Of a DNA stretch of 64,000 nucleotides, positions 15,301 to 23,719 are shown one piece after another (position 1 is the stretch's first letter; each line of letters opens with the position of its first letter). The position numbers and the translations under genes are program-made. Below the pieces are notes generated by a model. The model was not told the DNA's origin, made no database searches, and saw nothing but the letters and a program-made list of their open reading frames with translations. Source of the stretch: Arctopsyche grandis (taxonomy: Eukaryota > Arthropoda > Insecta > Trichoptera > Hydropsychidae); contig NC_135365.1 of NCBI RefSeq assembly GCF_051622035.1, positions 7,223,501 to 7,287,500 of the forward strand. Direction: 5' to 3'.

Positions 15301-18300
15301 ATTACGTATGCAGCCATCTCTTTCACAGACCATTTTATCACCGATAACAGACGGTCTGTGAAAGAGATGGCTGCATACGTAATGGCAGAGTAAACGAGAT
15401 CGTGGTGAACAGACGGGATGAGAAAGAGATGGCCGTATACGTAATGCCTGGAGCGCATCATCGGTATACGGAAAATCTGTGAACGAGTTGTCAGGTAACC
15501 CCATCTCACCCCATATGTACATTTTTACTTAACAATAGATGAAGTTTTGTGATCATGCGAAAATTCGAACTTCAGATTTTGACTAATTCGAACTCAGAAT
15601 CGATCACTGATTTTTCATGATTAAGAAAAAATTTGTGCGTGTGTGTGTGTGTGTATTTTGGGAATTTTTTAAACACCGTTAGTCCTATCAAACTGAAACT
15701 TAGTATCGGTTACTAAAATTCTTATCAACACGACGTAAATTTTTTTCAAAATTTTAAGTTGACCAGAAATGTTACCTCCCCTTATAGGTGTCCCCTTTTT
15801 TTAAGTTTTTGAATACAATTATCTCCCAAACGGCTAATTGAATCGGATTAAAAAAAAATGACATATAATAGAAATTATAAATTTTAGACCCTAATATTTT
15901 TTAAATATTATTTCCTAAACGAAAGTAGTACTTTTGGTTTATCGAACTAAAATTTCATATCTAGAAGTTTAAGCTTAATAAAAAGTTATTTATACAAGTA
16001 TCCGGCAACCGGAAGTGGCAGTTTACTCTTGTTCGACTTTTCTTCCACTATTTTTTTCGACCCTTTAAACATATGTGCTCTTCACGAAAAAATTCAAGTA
16101 TAATTCTTGTATCAATGTGATGAAAAGAAAAAAAATCACTAAATTTAATAAACCGGAAGTGGGATTTTTCCTCTTAGAAAGGTCAACAATATTGTGGCCA
16201 CTATTCTGTCCACACCCCTGAACGTATCAAGCTGAAAATTTATATTTGTATTCTTTATGTACTAACAATTTTAAGTAAAAAAAAATGCGACAACCGGAAG
16301 TAGAGCTTTTGTCTTTTGCAAGTTTCCCTACATTTGCGCTCAATTTGAGTCGAAAACGCTCCCATAACCAACATGTGTATCGAATATGTGTTTTGTGACT
16401 TTATATTCCTCAAATACATAGATAAAGTCATGGGTTGGTCACATCCGAATTTTTTTCTAATTTCATCCACCCATCTTCCTTGCGACCTTCCTTTCACACG
16501 TACCATTCCAGCCCTTATTTTTTTCAAATTTCGTCCATTCTTTTAGCAACGTAACGGACCCATTGTCACTTCAATCTCTTCCCTCTCGCCGCGATATCAA
16601 CGATCAACCCTTTTCATAATTCTCACCAACGTATTCCGTTTCATATTTTTATATGTTTTCAGTTGTAATATATTCCAACTAGCGTTTTAGGTCATTCATA
16701 TTCGAATACAATTCAACTAGTAAATTATATGTAAGCACACTACACTTTCAACAATTTCCGCCAATTGTAATATATGTATGTAATAGTTGAGTTTTGACAG
16801 TTCTGATTTTTTTACGAATGCTTTAGAATTCAATACTTAGTTAATATTTGCTAGATATTACGAACTAAGGTAATAATTCCCGTATTACGATAACTCTAAG
16901 AATGTGTTCAAAATAAAAATGTAACTTTCCAACTCAATTTACTAGTCGAGTGACGTTTTACACGAAAATTTAACCTCTTTTTCGTTTTCACGAAATCTTA
17001 CCTGGTACCAATTTAGAGTTGAACTGTATTTTCAGTTATTTGGACCAGTTGCAATATAATTCGCCATATGAATCAACTCACGTGGGTTAAACGGAATATA
17101 TTCCAACTAGTCTAAATATATTACAACTGAAAATACAATTCAACTGGGTGCACCTCACGGGATCGAATGTGAAATGCACGAAAAACCAAATATCGGAAGG
17201 CAAAGATCGAAAATCGAAAGATCTTAAGTCGAAAGATCAAAAAAAGGGTGCATGGTAAACGGTACATACTCACTTAATTTGCGCGAGCAGGATAGAACAG
17301 GAACAAGAGGAACAGGCTTTTCCTCCCGTATTAATGTGGGCGCGCAGAATATGGGAGGAAAACCCTGTTCCTCTTGTTCATGTTGTATCCTGCTCGCGCA
17401 AATTAAGTGAGTATGTACCGTTTACCATGCACCCTTTTTTTTTTGATCTGTCGACTTAAGATCTTTCGATTTTCGATTTTGCCTTCCGATATTTGGTTTT
17501 TCGTGCATTTCACATTCGATCCCGTGGGGTAGACCCGCTTCAACTATAGCGGTAATTGGTACCAGGTTAGATGGAATATATTCAAATTAGTCAGAATATA
17601 TTACAACTGGAAGATACAATTCATCTGTAACATATATATTATTAAAAAATATTTACACACTTTTGGCCAGAGATATTCAAAATTCATTAATTTAAAATAA
17701 TAATGAAAATAAATTCTATCATTGGACAGGTAACGAATGGAAAGACATGCGAGCTACACTGAGTCCAACATTCACCAGTTCTAAATTGAGAAATATGATG
17801 GCATTAGTCGATGAAACTGGAAAACAGATAGTTGATTTCTATTCGGGCAAAATGAATGAACCTGAGAACAAAGGTATTTTACATAAATTTGTAATAAATA
17901 TGTGTATAACTACAATATAACTAACGATATAAATTATTTAAAGATAGGGGTCTCATCGAAGTTGAAATGGGGGATGTTTTATCAAGATATACGAATGATG
18001 TAATTGCATCGACTGTTTTTGGAGTTACAGTCGATTCATTGAATGAGAGACATAACGAATTTTACAATATGGGAATAAAGACATTTGACCTGAGCGGAAT
18101 TCAACAATTAAAATTAGTCGTTTACTTTTCGTTCCCATTTTTAATTAGAGTAATGAAAATCTTAAACATACATATATGTTATTATTTCACCATCCAGTTT
18201 CTGACAAAAACAACATTGTATATTTTCAGATAAGTGGAGTTCAGTTTCTTCCAAAGAAATTGAGTGACTTTTTTCGCAATTTAGTTTTGGGTACAATGAA

Positions 18301-20931
18301 ATATAGGGAAAAAAATGGAATTAATAGACCTGATATGATTCAAATGCTAATGGAAGCTCGGAAAGGTTCTTTGAAATATGACGTTTCACACAATGAAGGA
18401 AATGATGCAGGATTTGCAACCGTTGTGGAATCGGCTATTGGAAAACAAACCAATAAGAGGAGTTGGTGATAATTTTAACAGAACAATTTCAATAATTTAC
18501 CCAGAACTCGACACAACATGCGTTTTTATATTTTTACATTTAATATAATACCCGTGTATTAAATTTGTAGACTGGACTGAAAATGATATTGTGGCTCAAG
18601 CAGTTATATTCTTCATCGCTGGATATGAAACTACTAAAACATTGCTCAGCTTTGCAATTCACGAGCTCACTGTCAATCCAGATGTTCAGAAAAGGCTGCA
18701 AATTGAGATTGATGAATTGATTGCTGAAAAAGGAGACGCATTAGATTATAGCAATTTAATGCAAATGAAGTATATGGATATGGTAGTTTGTGGTAAGTAT
18801 TATGCACAGGTACCCAAGCTCCGATACAGCTTTTTCGCCTTCCTGGGCAAAAAACTATTTTTGCCGCCCTTTATATGTACATATATAATTATTTTATAAC
18901 ATGATTTTTGTACATTTAAGATTCTGTAAAAATAAACAGTTTTTTTATGGACATTGTGTCGCTGGACGTTTCGTCCTAGCACCATTTTTACCATAAGGTA
19001 ATGTAAAATGATAAGGGTGGGTCAAAATCATCGGTATTGCAAGCTTTGTCGAACATCCAGGTACCAATGTGACGGTTCAGTTCTTAACTGTGTTTGTTTT
19101 CTATGTTACGAGGTCGTCATCTTATGATTTTATGAATAACTGAGGCTAGCGGCTGTTTGTTCCCTGAGAGACCGGTGGCCATCACTGCAAGGAAAGTGAC
19201 TTGATGGAAAGTCGAAAAATGGAAAAAATTAAAATCAATTCGCCGACTCGTCGTTAGCGTAGGTCGGGGATAGAGATTTTAAAGATCTTTACCATGTGCC
19301 AGGGTTATATTGAGATGAAAGAGATATATGTATAACCCCAATTTACCTTAACGAAGAATCAACGAATCGATTTTATTTTTTCCATGTTTCGGCCATAGAT
19401 GTAGAATAACCTAGATATGCCAGACACTCCGCGTGACAGTAAACCAAACTAATAAAGCCATATTAAGAAAATAATATTTAGCTATACACACTATATTAAA
19501 CTACAAATGTATGTCACTATATTAAACTACAAATGTATGTTAGTATAATAAAACCATCATTAACTATTAAAATATTTAAATATTAGTAACTACCACAAGG
19601 ATCAATTTTAAAGCTGACACTTTAATATTTAGTTCATTGTTTGTAGTTTTAAACTTAAAGTCGATTTCTGAATTTCCTTCAGTGCCAACAAGATACCTGT
19701 GGCAGAGGTTGTCGACCGCTGTTCCATCAGTGCATAGAATCGCGACGATATTTCATTAATGTTAAAATACTACTATAATTGAAGACATTATATATTAATT
19801 CTTACATATGATATGTGATGCTATCCGCCTTTTTATGTTTTCTTGAGTAATTGTAACACAATTTCACTGAACACGTTGTCATTTTCGAAAAATGTCAATC
19901 GACCTTCCTACTTAGAAGCTAACTAGCTACTGAGAGAGAGAGTGTGCATGATCTGTACTTTTTTTGTGTGTTCATGGTCCAACAGGGTGATCGGCTTAGA
20001 ACGTAAGGGCGTATCTATGGTATTCTATATCTATGCTTTCGACTTTCCATCAAGTACATAAGTCACTTTTCTTGCAGTGACCCAGACCCCTGAGAGAGGC
20101 ATCTAGCGGTAATCATTTGAAACTCAATGCTTTATCTTTTCAAGTGGTTACAATTTCATTCATCAGTCGGTTCGTGGTTGCGCAGATGCAGCGATTTTAA
20201 ATCGGACCCATCTTTAAGAAACATACTACGAAGGAATTCCAAAAATGAAAATTAATTAACGAATTTGGAATTCAAAGAAAGCATAAATTTCTAAAAAAAA
20301 TTTAACTATAAATTAAATTTCTTTATATAATTGCAGAAGCATTAAGAAAGTGGCCACCAGTTCCTGGTACAGATAGGAAATGCATTCGAGCATTCAAACT
20401 TCCCCCTCCTAACAATTCTACAAATGAAGAATTTACTGTATGAATAATATAAGCTTTTAATTCTTTATAATATTATGTGTTCAATATTGAATTTTAAAGT
20501 GTATTTAATCTTAGATTCGAGCAGGAGAAGCAATTTTAGTTCCGATATATGCGATTCATCGCGATCCTCAGTATTATCCTGATCCGGAAAAATTCGATCC
20601 TGAAAGGTTTTCCACTGAAAATAAAACGAATATTAACCCGCTTTCATTTCTTCCATTTGGCGTTGGTCCTCGGAATTGCATTGGTAAATATTATATATTG
20701 TAAAATTATTAATAGCGTATGATTAACGTTATTGACAGTGTTTAATTTAAAATTGCAGGATCCCGATATGCTTTAATGATAACTAAGAGTATCATTTTTC
20801 GATTATTGTCCAAATTCGATCTTGTGATGACCGCTAAAACACAAAACCCCATAAAAATCGATAACAATTCGCTTAGTATAATTCCTAAAAATGGTGTTTG
20901 GACGGGTTTGAAACCAAGAAACGGTTATTGA
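9302..20931 (+). CDS. Cytochrome P450, CYP9-like (copy B), complete, nine exons
   Basis: Microsomal haem-thiolate monooxygenase, likely in detoxification or lipid metabolism. Exons: 9302-9519, 14622-14785, 17730-17873, 17944-18149, 18230-18461, 18571-18792, 20337-20437, 20515-20683, 20759-20931. All introns are GT-AG and all phases join, giving 542 aa. Exon 1 starts with an N-terminal membrane anchor followed by RRGIKNIPFDFPIVGN. Exon 3 gives EWKDMRATLSPTFTSSK (helix C, WxxxR), exon 6 AGYETT (I-helix), exon 7 EALR (ExxR), exon 8 PERF and [11 protein letters not shown] (haem Cys). Length and motif spacing fit CYP9 in clan 3. Intron 1 holds a 4.5-kb LINE. One doubt is the exon 4 end: VMKILN is encoded just past the donor at 18150, and would fit the family, but no GT donor allows it in phase. 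It forms a tandem pair with copy A. Confidence 0.88.
9777..10838 (+). CDS. LINE ORF1 protein (nucleic-acid-binding, RRM-like)
   Basis: ORF1 of the full-length LINE, 353 aa from the ATG at 9777; an in-frame ATG at 9738 is also possible. The first 25 or so residues (WRDLFFDAINRIEKRFAALE) look like a short coiled coil. A basic patch KKRKRKGRK follows. Then comes a compact domain, IHVWKLSLDTSCDAV...LKARGDYGSFKI...SWPAGVHFGRFRDW, of the kind seen in ORF1p of insect CR1/L2-type elements, probably RNA-binding. A Ser/Thr/Asn-rich tail follows. No CCHC knuckle is visible. Its 3' end overlaps ORF2 in another frame. Confidence 0.7.
   Translation: MGDCCRMWRDLFFDAINRIEKRFAALELLLQSSASRGDVPHLSVSPVANAATVNGGSSQKKRKRKGRKSDGATNPPFVPSAPRVNMRRLSLSRDGGKSVYGLLAATPSNKQLPLRRRNFEVGTAVSSSITAARRLIHIHVWKLSLDTSCDAVRTHVRAICGGVDDIEVLSLKARGDYGSFKISAPASVAGLLFSADSWPAGVHFGRFRDWRNNTKSNINSTSTTSNTTSSPSVSQLNPSVAVSPNVTFADVCSGAAGSMTPTVNTLSTTNAKSGDTTMSTVASSTISSVPQCRDSTVTVLPSSSSSVLSPLASLATSNQSFLVPKRLTRQTERSKNINLLPKRTRSQDQGGRV
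10717..13638 (+). CDS. LINE ORF2: AP-type endonuclease and reverse transcriptase
   Basis: An intact 973-codon frame encoding the enzyme for target-primed reverse transcription. The endonuclease (about residues 22-240) shows YYQNVRGL (Asn), LTETWL (Glu), MGDFNMP near residue 163, SKLDIMLV and YHDALQIE (His/Asp). The reverse transcriptase (about 470-760) shows IPIHKSG, NYRPIAI, FDFRKAFDLVNN near 596, GVTQGSTLGPLLF, and the catalytic FADD near 685. The C-terminal tail has no clear RNase H. There is no ATG before the endonuclease: the frame opens at a TTG in the overlap with ORF1 (10717-10838), so translation probably depends on frameshifting or re-initiation. Confidence 0.9.
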   Translation: MRLQISHFLFQKDSRARLRDRKISIYYQNVRGLRTKVAAFNTAIYSIVDDMVALTETWLTPSFFNSEFFDSSWTVHRRDREQRRGGGVLFASRVWLRSVRLKNFETPSGEDLWVRVDFVFARVFICVVYIPPAAKDDVYELLFANMMNVRDFINERDILLIMGDFNMPSANIHVRNKFNFVISYCDLVQVGSPISPSKLDIMLVNESNVSATMILCPKGTAIIPEDLYHDALQIELLFLSSVRPVSACSSVGIPSSRWNFARVDSELVYNEVRSMDWRQMYLMNTGDAVEFLYNTLYNIFDSYVPRFISYPNLELHRRVFPPWFGSKLITDVRAKWLSHRRWKRSQSFRDYEKFRILRKIVKRGVSERYTLYLKEMESAIASNPHHFFRFIKSKHISHGLEHSFSFNNKSCVGPEIAKAFASFFSSVFDQRSPSLDANLASQIGTEGVIIDIPRVSLGDVRIAILKLKGSVGPDGVPPDVLKACCNSLLEPLQFIFNLILDSGNYPEKWKLSRVIPIHKSGSKNEVENYRPIAIISAIPKIFDNILHRLILLQFKRLLCDEQHGFSPCRSTTTNLACFSYYTMSKVDRGQQVDVAYFDFRKAFDLVNNDALMIRLAEVGFSPRLLKLFASYLSDRKQFVRYGIYESPSFFTRSGVTQGSTLGPLLFTIVINNLPKVLRNASCLLFADDVKLFFAVKDERQASLLQADINAVLEFSSSLGLELNTSKCAIMSYGRANSLYCHGYSIGSVLLKRVESMVDLGITFDPQFTFHNHIKTIADVSFRRLGFVLRYARLFSNPLSSRLLFNSLVRSKLEYNAIVWNPHEANYSLIIEKVQKAFLRFLYKKEYGYYPYLYPTPFLLGMLGYNSLELRRNFSLIRFVLQLLRGNTSCPLLLEQLGLYVPNNYVRGRHHHLMVVPAARTVLFRMAPIPRAIRLLNEIVAAVPECDIFHLGERRLSDIILTYLSGNLRSSLLS
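13992..14034 (+). other. 3'-terminal hairpin of full-length LINE
   Basis: CCATTGTGGC pairs with GCCACAATGG. The inner part, GCATTAGG...CCTGTAATG, extends the pairing. The (TAAA)n tail follows within 12 bp. It is presumably the structure the reverse transcriptase recognises. Confidence 0.75.
14286..14372. repeat. Hairpin element with perfect 18-bp arms
   Basis: GTTGGATGGATGCTTTTC (14286-14303) is exactly inverted at 14355-14372. The loop includes GTTGACAATAG. Related loop and flank sequences recur near 14860-14960 and 27060-27190, so this is part of a small dispersed family. Confidence 0.7.
15184..15500. mobile_element. Fold-back DNA element, MULE-like, copy 1
   Basis: A 317-bp near-perfect palindrome. 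Arms of about 145 bp start GGTGACACGACAACTCG and end CGAGTTGTCAGGTAACC. They surround a unique core of about 25 bp. A perfect 9-bp target duplication, CCATCTCAC, lies at 15175-15183 and 15501-15509. Long inverted ends plus 9-bp duplications are typical of Mutator-like elements. No transposase is encoded; the overlapping open frames are mirror artefacts. A second copy of equal length is at 44285-44601. Confidence 0.85.
15640..16330. repeat. Degenerate tandem repeat with ACCGGAAGT every ~142 bp
   Basis: The motif ACCGGAAGTGG or a close variant starts at about 16008, 16152 and 16293. Between occurrences there is loose similarity: CTCTT, a CCCTTTAAAC or CCCTGAACG segment, then a run of A before the next motif. 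Earlier diverged units may reach back to 15640. Another single occurrence is at about 56033. It lies in intron 2 of the P450 gene. Confidence 0.5.
16430..16610 (-). mobile_element. RTE-type LINE remnant (C-terminal end)
   Basis: The minus strand reads, with one stop and a small shift, as RLK-QWVRYVAKRMDEI, then GRSQGRWVDEIRKKFG. This is the basic C-terminal signature of insect endonuclease-reverse transcriptases (compare WAGHVARR... and GRPxxRWxDEI in the family). It is too short and broken to be active. Confidence 0.55.
17146..17536. mobile_element. Fold-back DNA element with imperfect 9-bp duplication
   Basis: A 391-bp palindrome. Ends are GGGTGCACCTCACGGGATCG and CGATCCCGTGGGGTAGACCC. The arms pair almost throughout, around a core of about 40 bp near 17330. 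Flanks AATTCAACT and GCTTCAACT match at 7 of 9 positions. The part GCGCGAGCAGGAT...GAACAAGAGGAACAGG also appears in the hairpin elements near 30520 and 35107. It lies 194 bp before P450 exon 3. Confidence 0.7.
19182..20080. repeat. Inverted repeat pair in P450 intron 6
   Basis: TCACTGCAAGGAAAGTGACTT followed by GATGGAAAGTCGAAA (19182-19217) recurs inverted at 20038-20080, with a 6-bp insertion in the right arm. It probably marks a decayed DNA element of about 0.9 kb. The interior has no coding sign. Confidence 0.5.
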
Positions 20932-21115
20932 AAAAGCACAATGTTTGCATTTTAATTTAAAAATTAAAAATGTTTGTATATGCTTAGATACTACGTACTT
21001 TTCATATGTGACAATATCCAAATTTATAATAGATAGGTTTAATTTTTTACCAGATAGGTATAATGTGTGTTGGTGACGAATTATTATCATATTTATAAAA
21101 TATTCATAATTTCAT

Positions 21116-21121
21116 AATAAA
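21116..21121 (+). terminator. Poly(A) signal of P450 copy B
   Basis: AATAAA 185 bp after the stop codon, at a position matching the signal of copy A within a homologous 3' UTR. Confidence 0.5.
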
Positions 21122-21189
21122 TACTTATTTCTACATGTAATATTCACTTAAGTTTTAAAATAAAACAATTCTTTCCATTACATTTACTG

Positions 21190-21480
21190 TTTTTATTTAT
21201 TTATTTATTTATTTTTTACATATAAACCAGGAAGGCCTTACAGGTAACCCCAATGCGCCTTCCTAGCCAATTAAAAACATTGCAGCATTTTTTTTTATTA
21301 TATAAATCGCTGAATTACGAGACACTGAAAAACTCGCAAATTAACGAGACATCTATGAATTGTACATAAATTTTATTGTACATTAATCAATTTCAAATAG
21401 TGGTGACATATTAGGTAGGAAAGATATTTAACCAATTTTAGGAACCGTTTCATCAATGAAATTAGTCTATTGAATCTATG
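21190..21480 (-). mobile_element. SINE fragment with 3' hairpin and TAAA tail
   Basis: On the minus strand it reads GAAACGGTTCC, later CTCGTAATTCAGCGATTTATATA and ATGCTGCAA, matching the bodies of the SINEs at 24221 and 62171. It ends with a hairpin (21227-21267: CTAGGAAGGC / GCCTTCCTGG) and (TAAA)n. The tRNA-like head is missing. Confidence 0.65.
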
Positions 21481-21811
21481 CTATGCTATTGCAATTGAAT
21501 TGAATAATGTTTATACATATATACATAGATGAGATGTCTACTACAAATAAGAATTAAGATTTTTCTATAATTCTTTTTGAAGTTATCGATCCTTCTGTCA
21601 TGTGAATCAATGAAATATGCCTTGTCAATTCAAAAATATGATATACATATTCTTATTTATTATTAAGGCAACTGGTGGCAATATTTAGTAGCACACACAT
21701 CTGCTGCATGTGACAGCTGTCAAAAATTTATAAAGTAGAACTGAATTTAAACTATAAACTCATAAAGCAGAACTGCATCTCTGGTAATCACTTTCCACCT
21801 GATAATTCACG

Positions 21812-22246
21812 ATGGAGTGTCGACTTTGCTTACATTTTATTCCATTCGAATCTTCAGTTGATATCTATAAAAAATCAGAGGTTATTGAATGTATAAGGAA
21901 CTCCTGTCAGCTAAAGGTTAGTTGCTTGACATATTTCATATTTACTTATATATATTTCAATGAAATCATACCACATTTTTATATTTCTATACCATTTCTC
22001 TTGAAGGTGGAAAAATATGATGGACTACCCCATACATACAATCACCGATTTCAAAAAGACCTGTATACAAAGTAATAAAAATGCCACACCGAGTTCTACA
22101 GAATGTTTCAATACTAAAGTTGAGAAGGTTTTACTGAATGATTTAGTTTGGGAGGACGAGTATAGTGAAACCGATCCATTGCCAAATAATGATGATGAAA
22201 ATAATGAAACACAATCAAGTAGTTTTAAATCGGAGGGAAAAATATG
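21812..22246 (+). pseudogene. Broken ZAD zinc-finger gene fragment
   Basis: Exon 1 (21812-21916) starts MECRLCLHFIPFESSVDIY with the paired Cys of a ZAD domain and ends with a good donor after LK. Exon 2 starts at 22007 with VEKYDGLPHT, in phase. ZAD domains normally continue with a second Cys pair and then FKKTC-like residues. Here the second pair is missing, and FKKTCIQSNKN appears in another frame. An acidic linker (WEDEYSETDP) then runs to a stop at 22246. No C2H2 fingers follow. It is therefore a truncated, frameshifted remnant of an insect-type transcription factor. Confidence 0.6.
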
Positions 22247-22322
22247 ATAGATGAGCCTTCAATTTGCAATGAACAAGATAATATTGACGGAACATAGTGG
22301 TAATATTTCTACATAATTTAAA

Positions 22323-22836
22323 TGGTTGTGGCTATTTGCAGGTACTATATCTGCAAATTATTGGCTATTTGCAGGTACTATATCTGCAACGGGCGCAAAG
22401 CCTTCTGCGCATGCGCGTGAACTGTCACTGTCAGCGTGTTTACTGTTAAAATTTTGTTTTAAACCTCTTAAAATTTAGTTCGAACTCGTAAAGTGACGTA
22501 GAATATAATCCAAATTATTTAATATTATTAATTGTTAGAAAATTATTATCATATACAACGAATAATACCTACATACAAATACAAGCTGTGAACTAGCTAA
22601 ATTATATAAATCTATTATAATAACGTGCGAAATTTATTTGCCTCATCTATAATGAACGATTGATTAAACAAGTCTAGCATACATTAAATATAAGAAATTA
22701 TAATCGGATGCGCATGCGCAGAAGGCTTTGTGCCTGTCGCAGATATAGTACCTGCAAATAGCCAGTCATTCGCAGATATGGTACCTGCAAATAGTCAATA
22801 ATTCGCAGATATTGTACCTGCAAATAGCCACAACCA
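22323..22836. mobile_element. Non-autonomous inverted-repeat element
   Basis: A 514-bp element with long inverted ends: TGGTTGTGGCTATTTGCAGG on the left, mirrored as CCTGCAAATAGCCACAACCA on the right. Each end contains two or three tandem copies of a GGTACTATATCTGCAAAT-like unit (TATTTGCAGGTACTATATC). An inner inverted pair contains GCGCATGCGC. The interior is AT-rich and non-coding. I could not fix a target duplication, so the superfamily is open. Confidence 0.75.
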
Positions 22837-23719
22837 TTTTTATTTGATTAAAATTATGTATTTTTTCTTAATTTCTTCATTAATTCTTCAACTTTTTTTT
22901 TGATCGTTCGAAATACTGAATGTCCCGATCTGGGATTTTGCAAATATGGCAACCCTGGGTTAGATTAGATTTGGAACCCTGTTGTTCCATAAAATATACA
23001 TACATATGTATTTATGTATATTATTTTTGCTATTTCATTATTTTAAAATGTTCCTTTTTGGAGAAGTTTCCTAGCATGTTGTAATATGTTCTAATTAAAA
23101 TGGTATAAAATTTGAAAACAAAAAGAAAAATTCTCTATTTCAAAACAAAAGAACACTACATTTTATAATTATTTTTATTTATATATAAATACATTATGCG
23201 TATATAGGTACAGTATAGTACAATAATAAAAAATATCTATATTATATTACAGCGATCTTTCGCTGCGAAAACCGAAGCTTTTCAAACTTTGACACGATAA
23301 TAGTCCAACGCCATATCTTCAAGCTATAGTTTTCAAACTCCATTTCATCTTATGTAGAATTAATAATTGCACTGAACACTCTGTCGCCCTTTTCGTCGAA
23401 ACAATCATACTTTTGTATGCCAATCTCGAATTAGAATTTATTATATTTTTTATTCGTAGCCATAAAACACGATTGTATTTACGAAGCTGTAAAACTGATA
23501 TGTTGAGCAATAAATGTCGGATATAAGCACATTTTGAAAGCTAATACCATTGGCGGCCGGTTGTTTCTTATGAACGGAGGCACCCATCAAAGAACCTTCG
23601 TGAGATCATACCGAAAAAAAAAGCACTAAATGATGGACACTTTGACTCTTGCTTCTTCTATGAGTTCTCTTTTTTTTTCTATTCTTCCACCATATGATAC
23701 ACAAGTGGGACATTTTATA

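Noticed and set aside
15160-15522. Mirror-image open frames with RSQIFRKPMMRSRH on both strands
   Set aside because: They are read from the two arms of a fold-back element; the same artefact occurs at 44165-44769.
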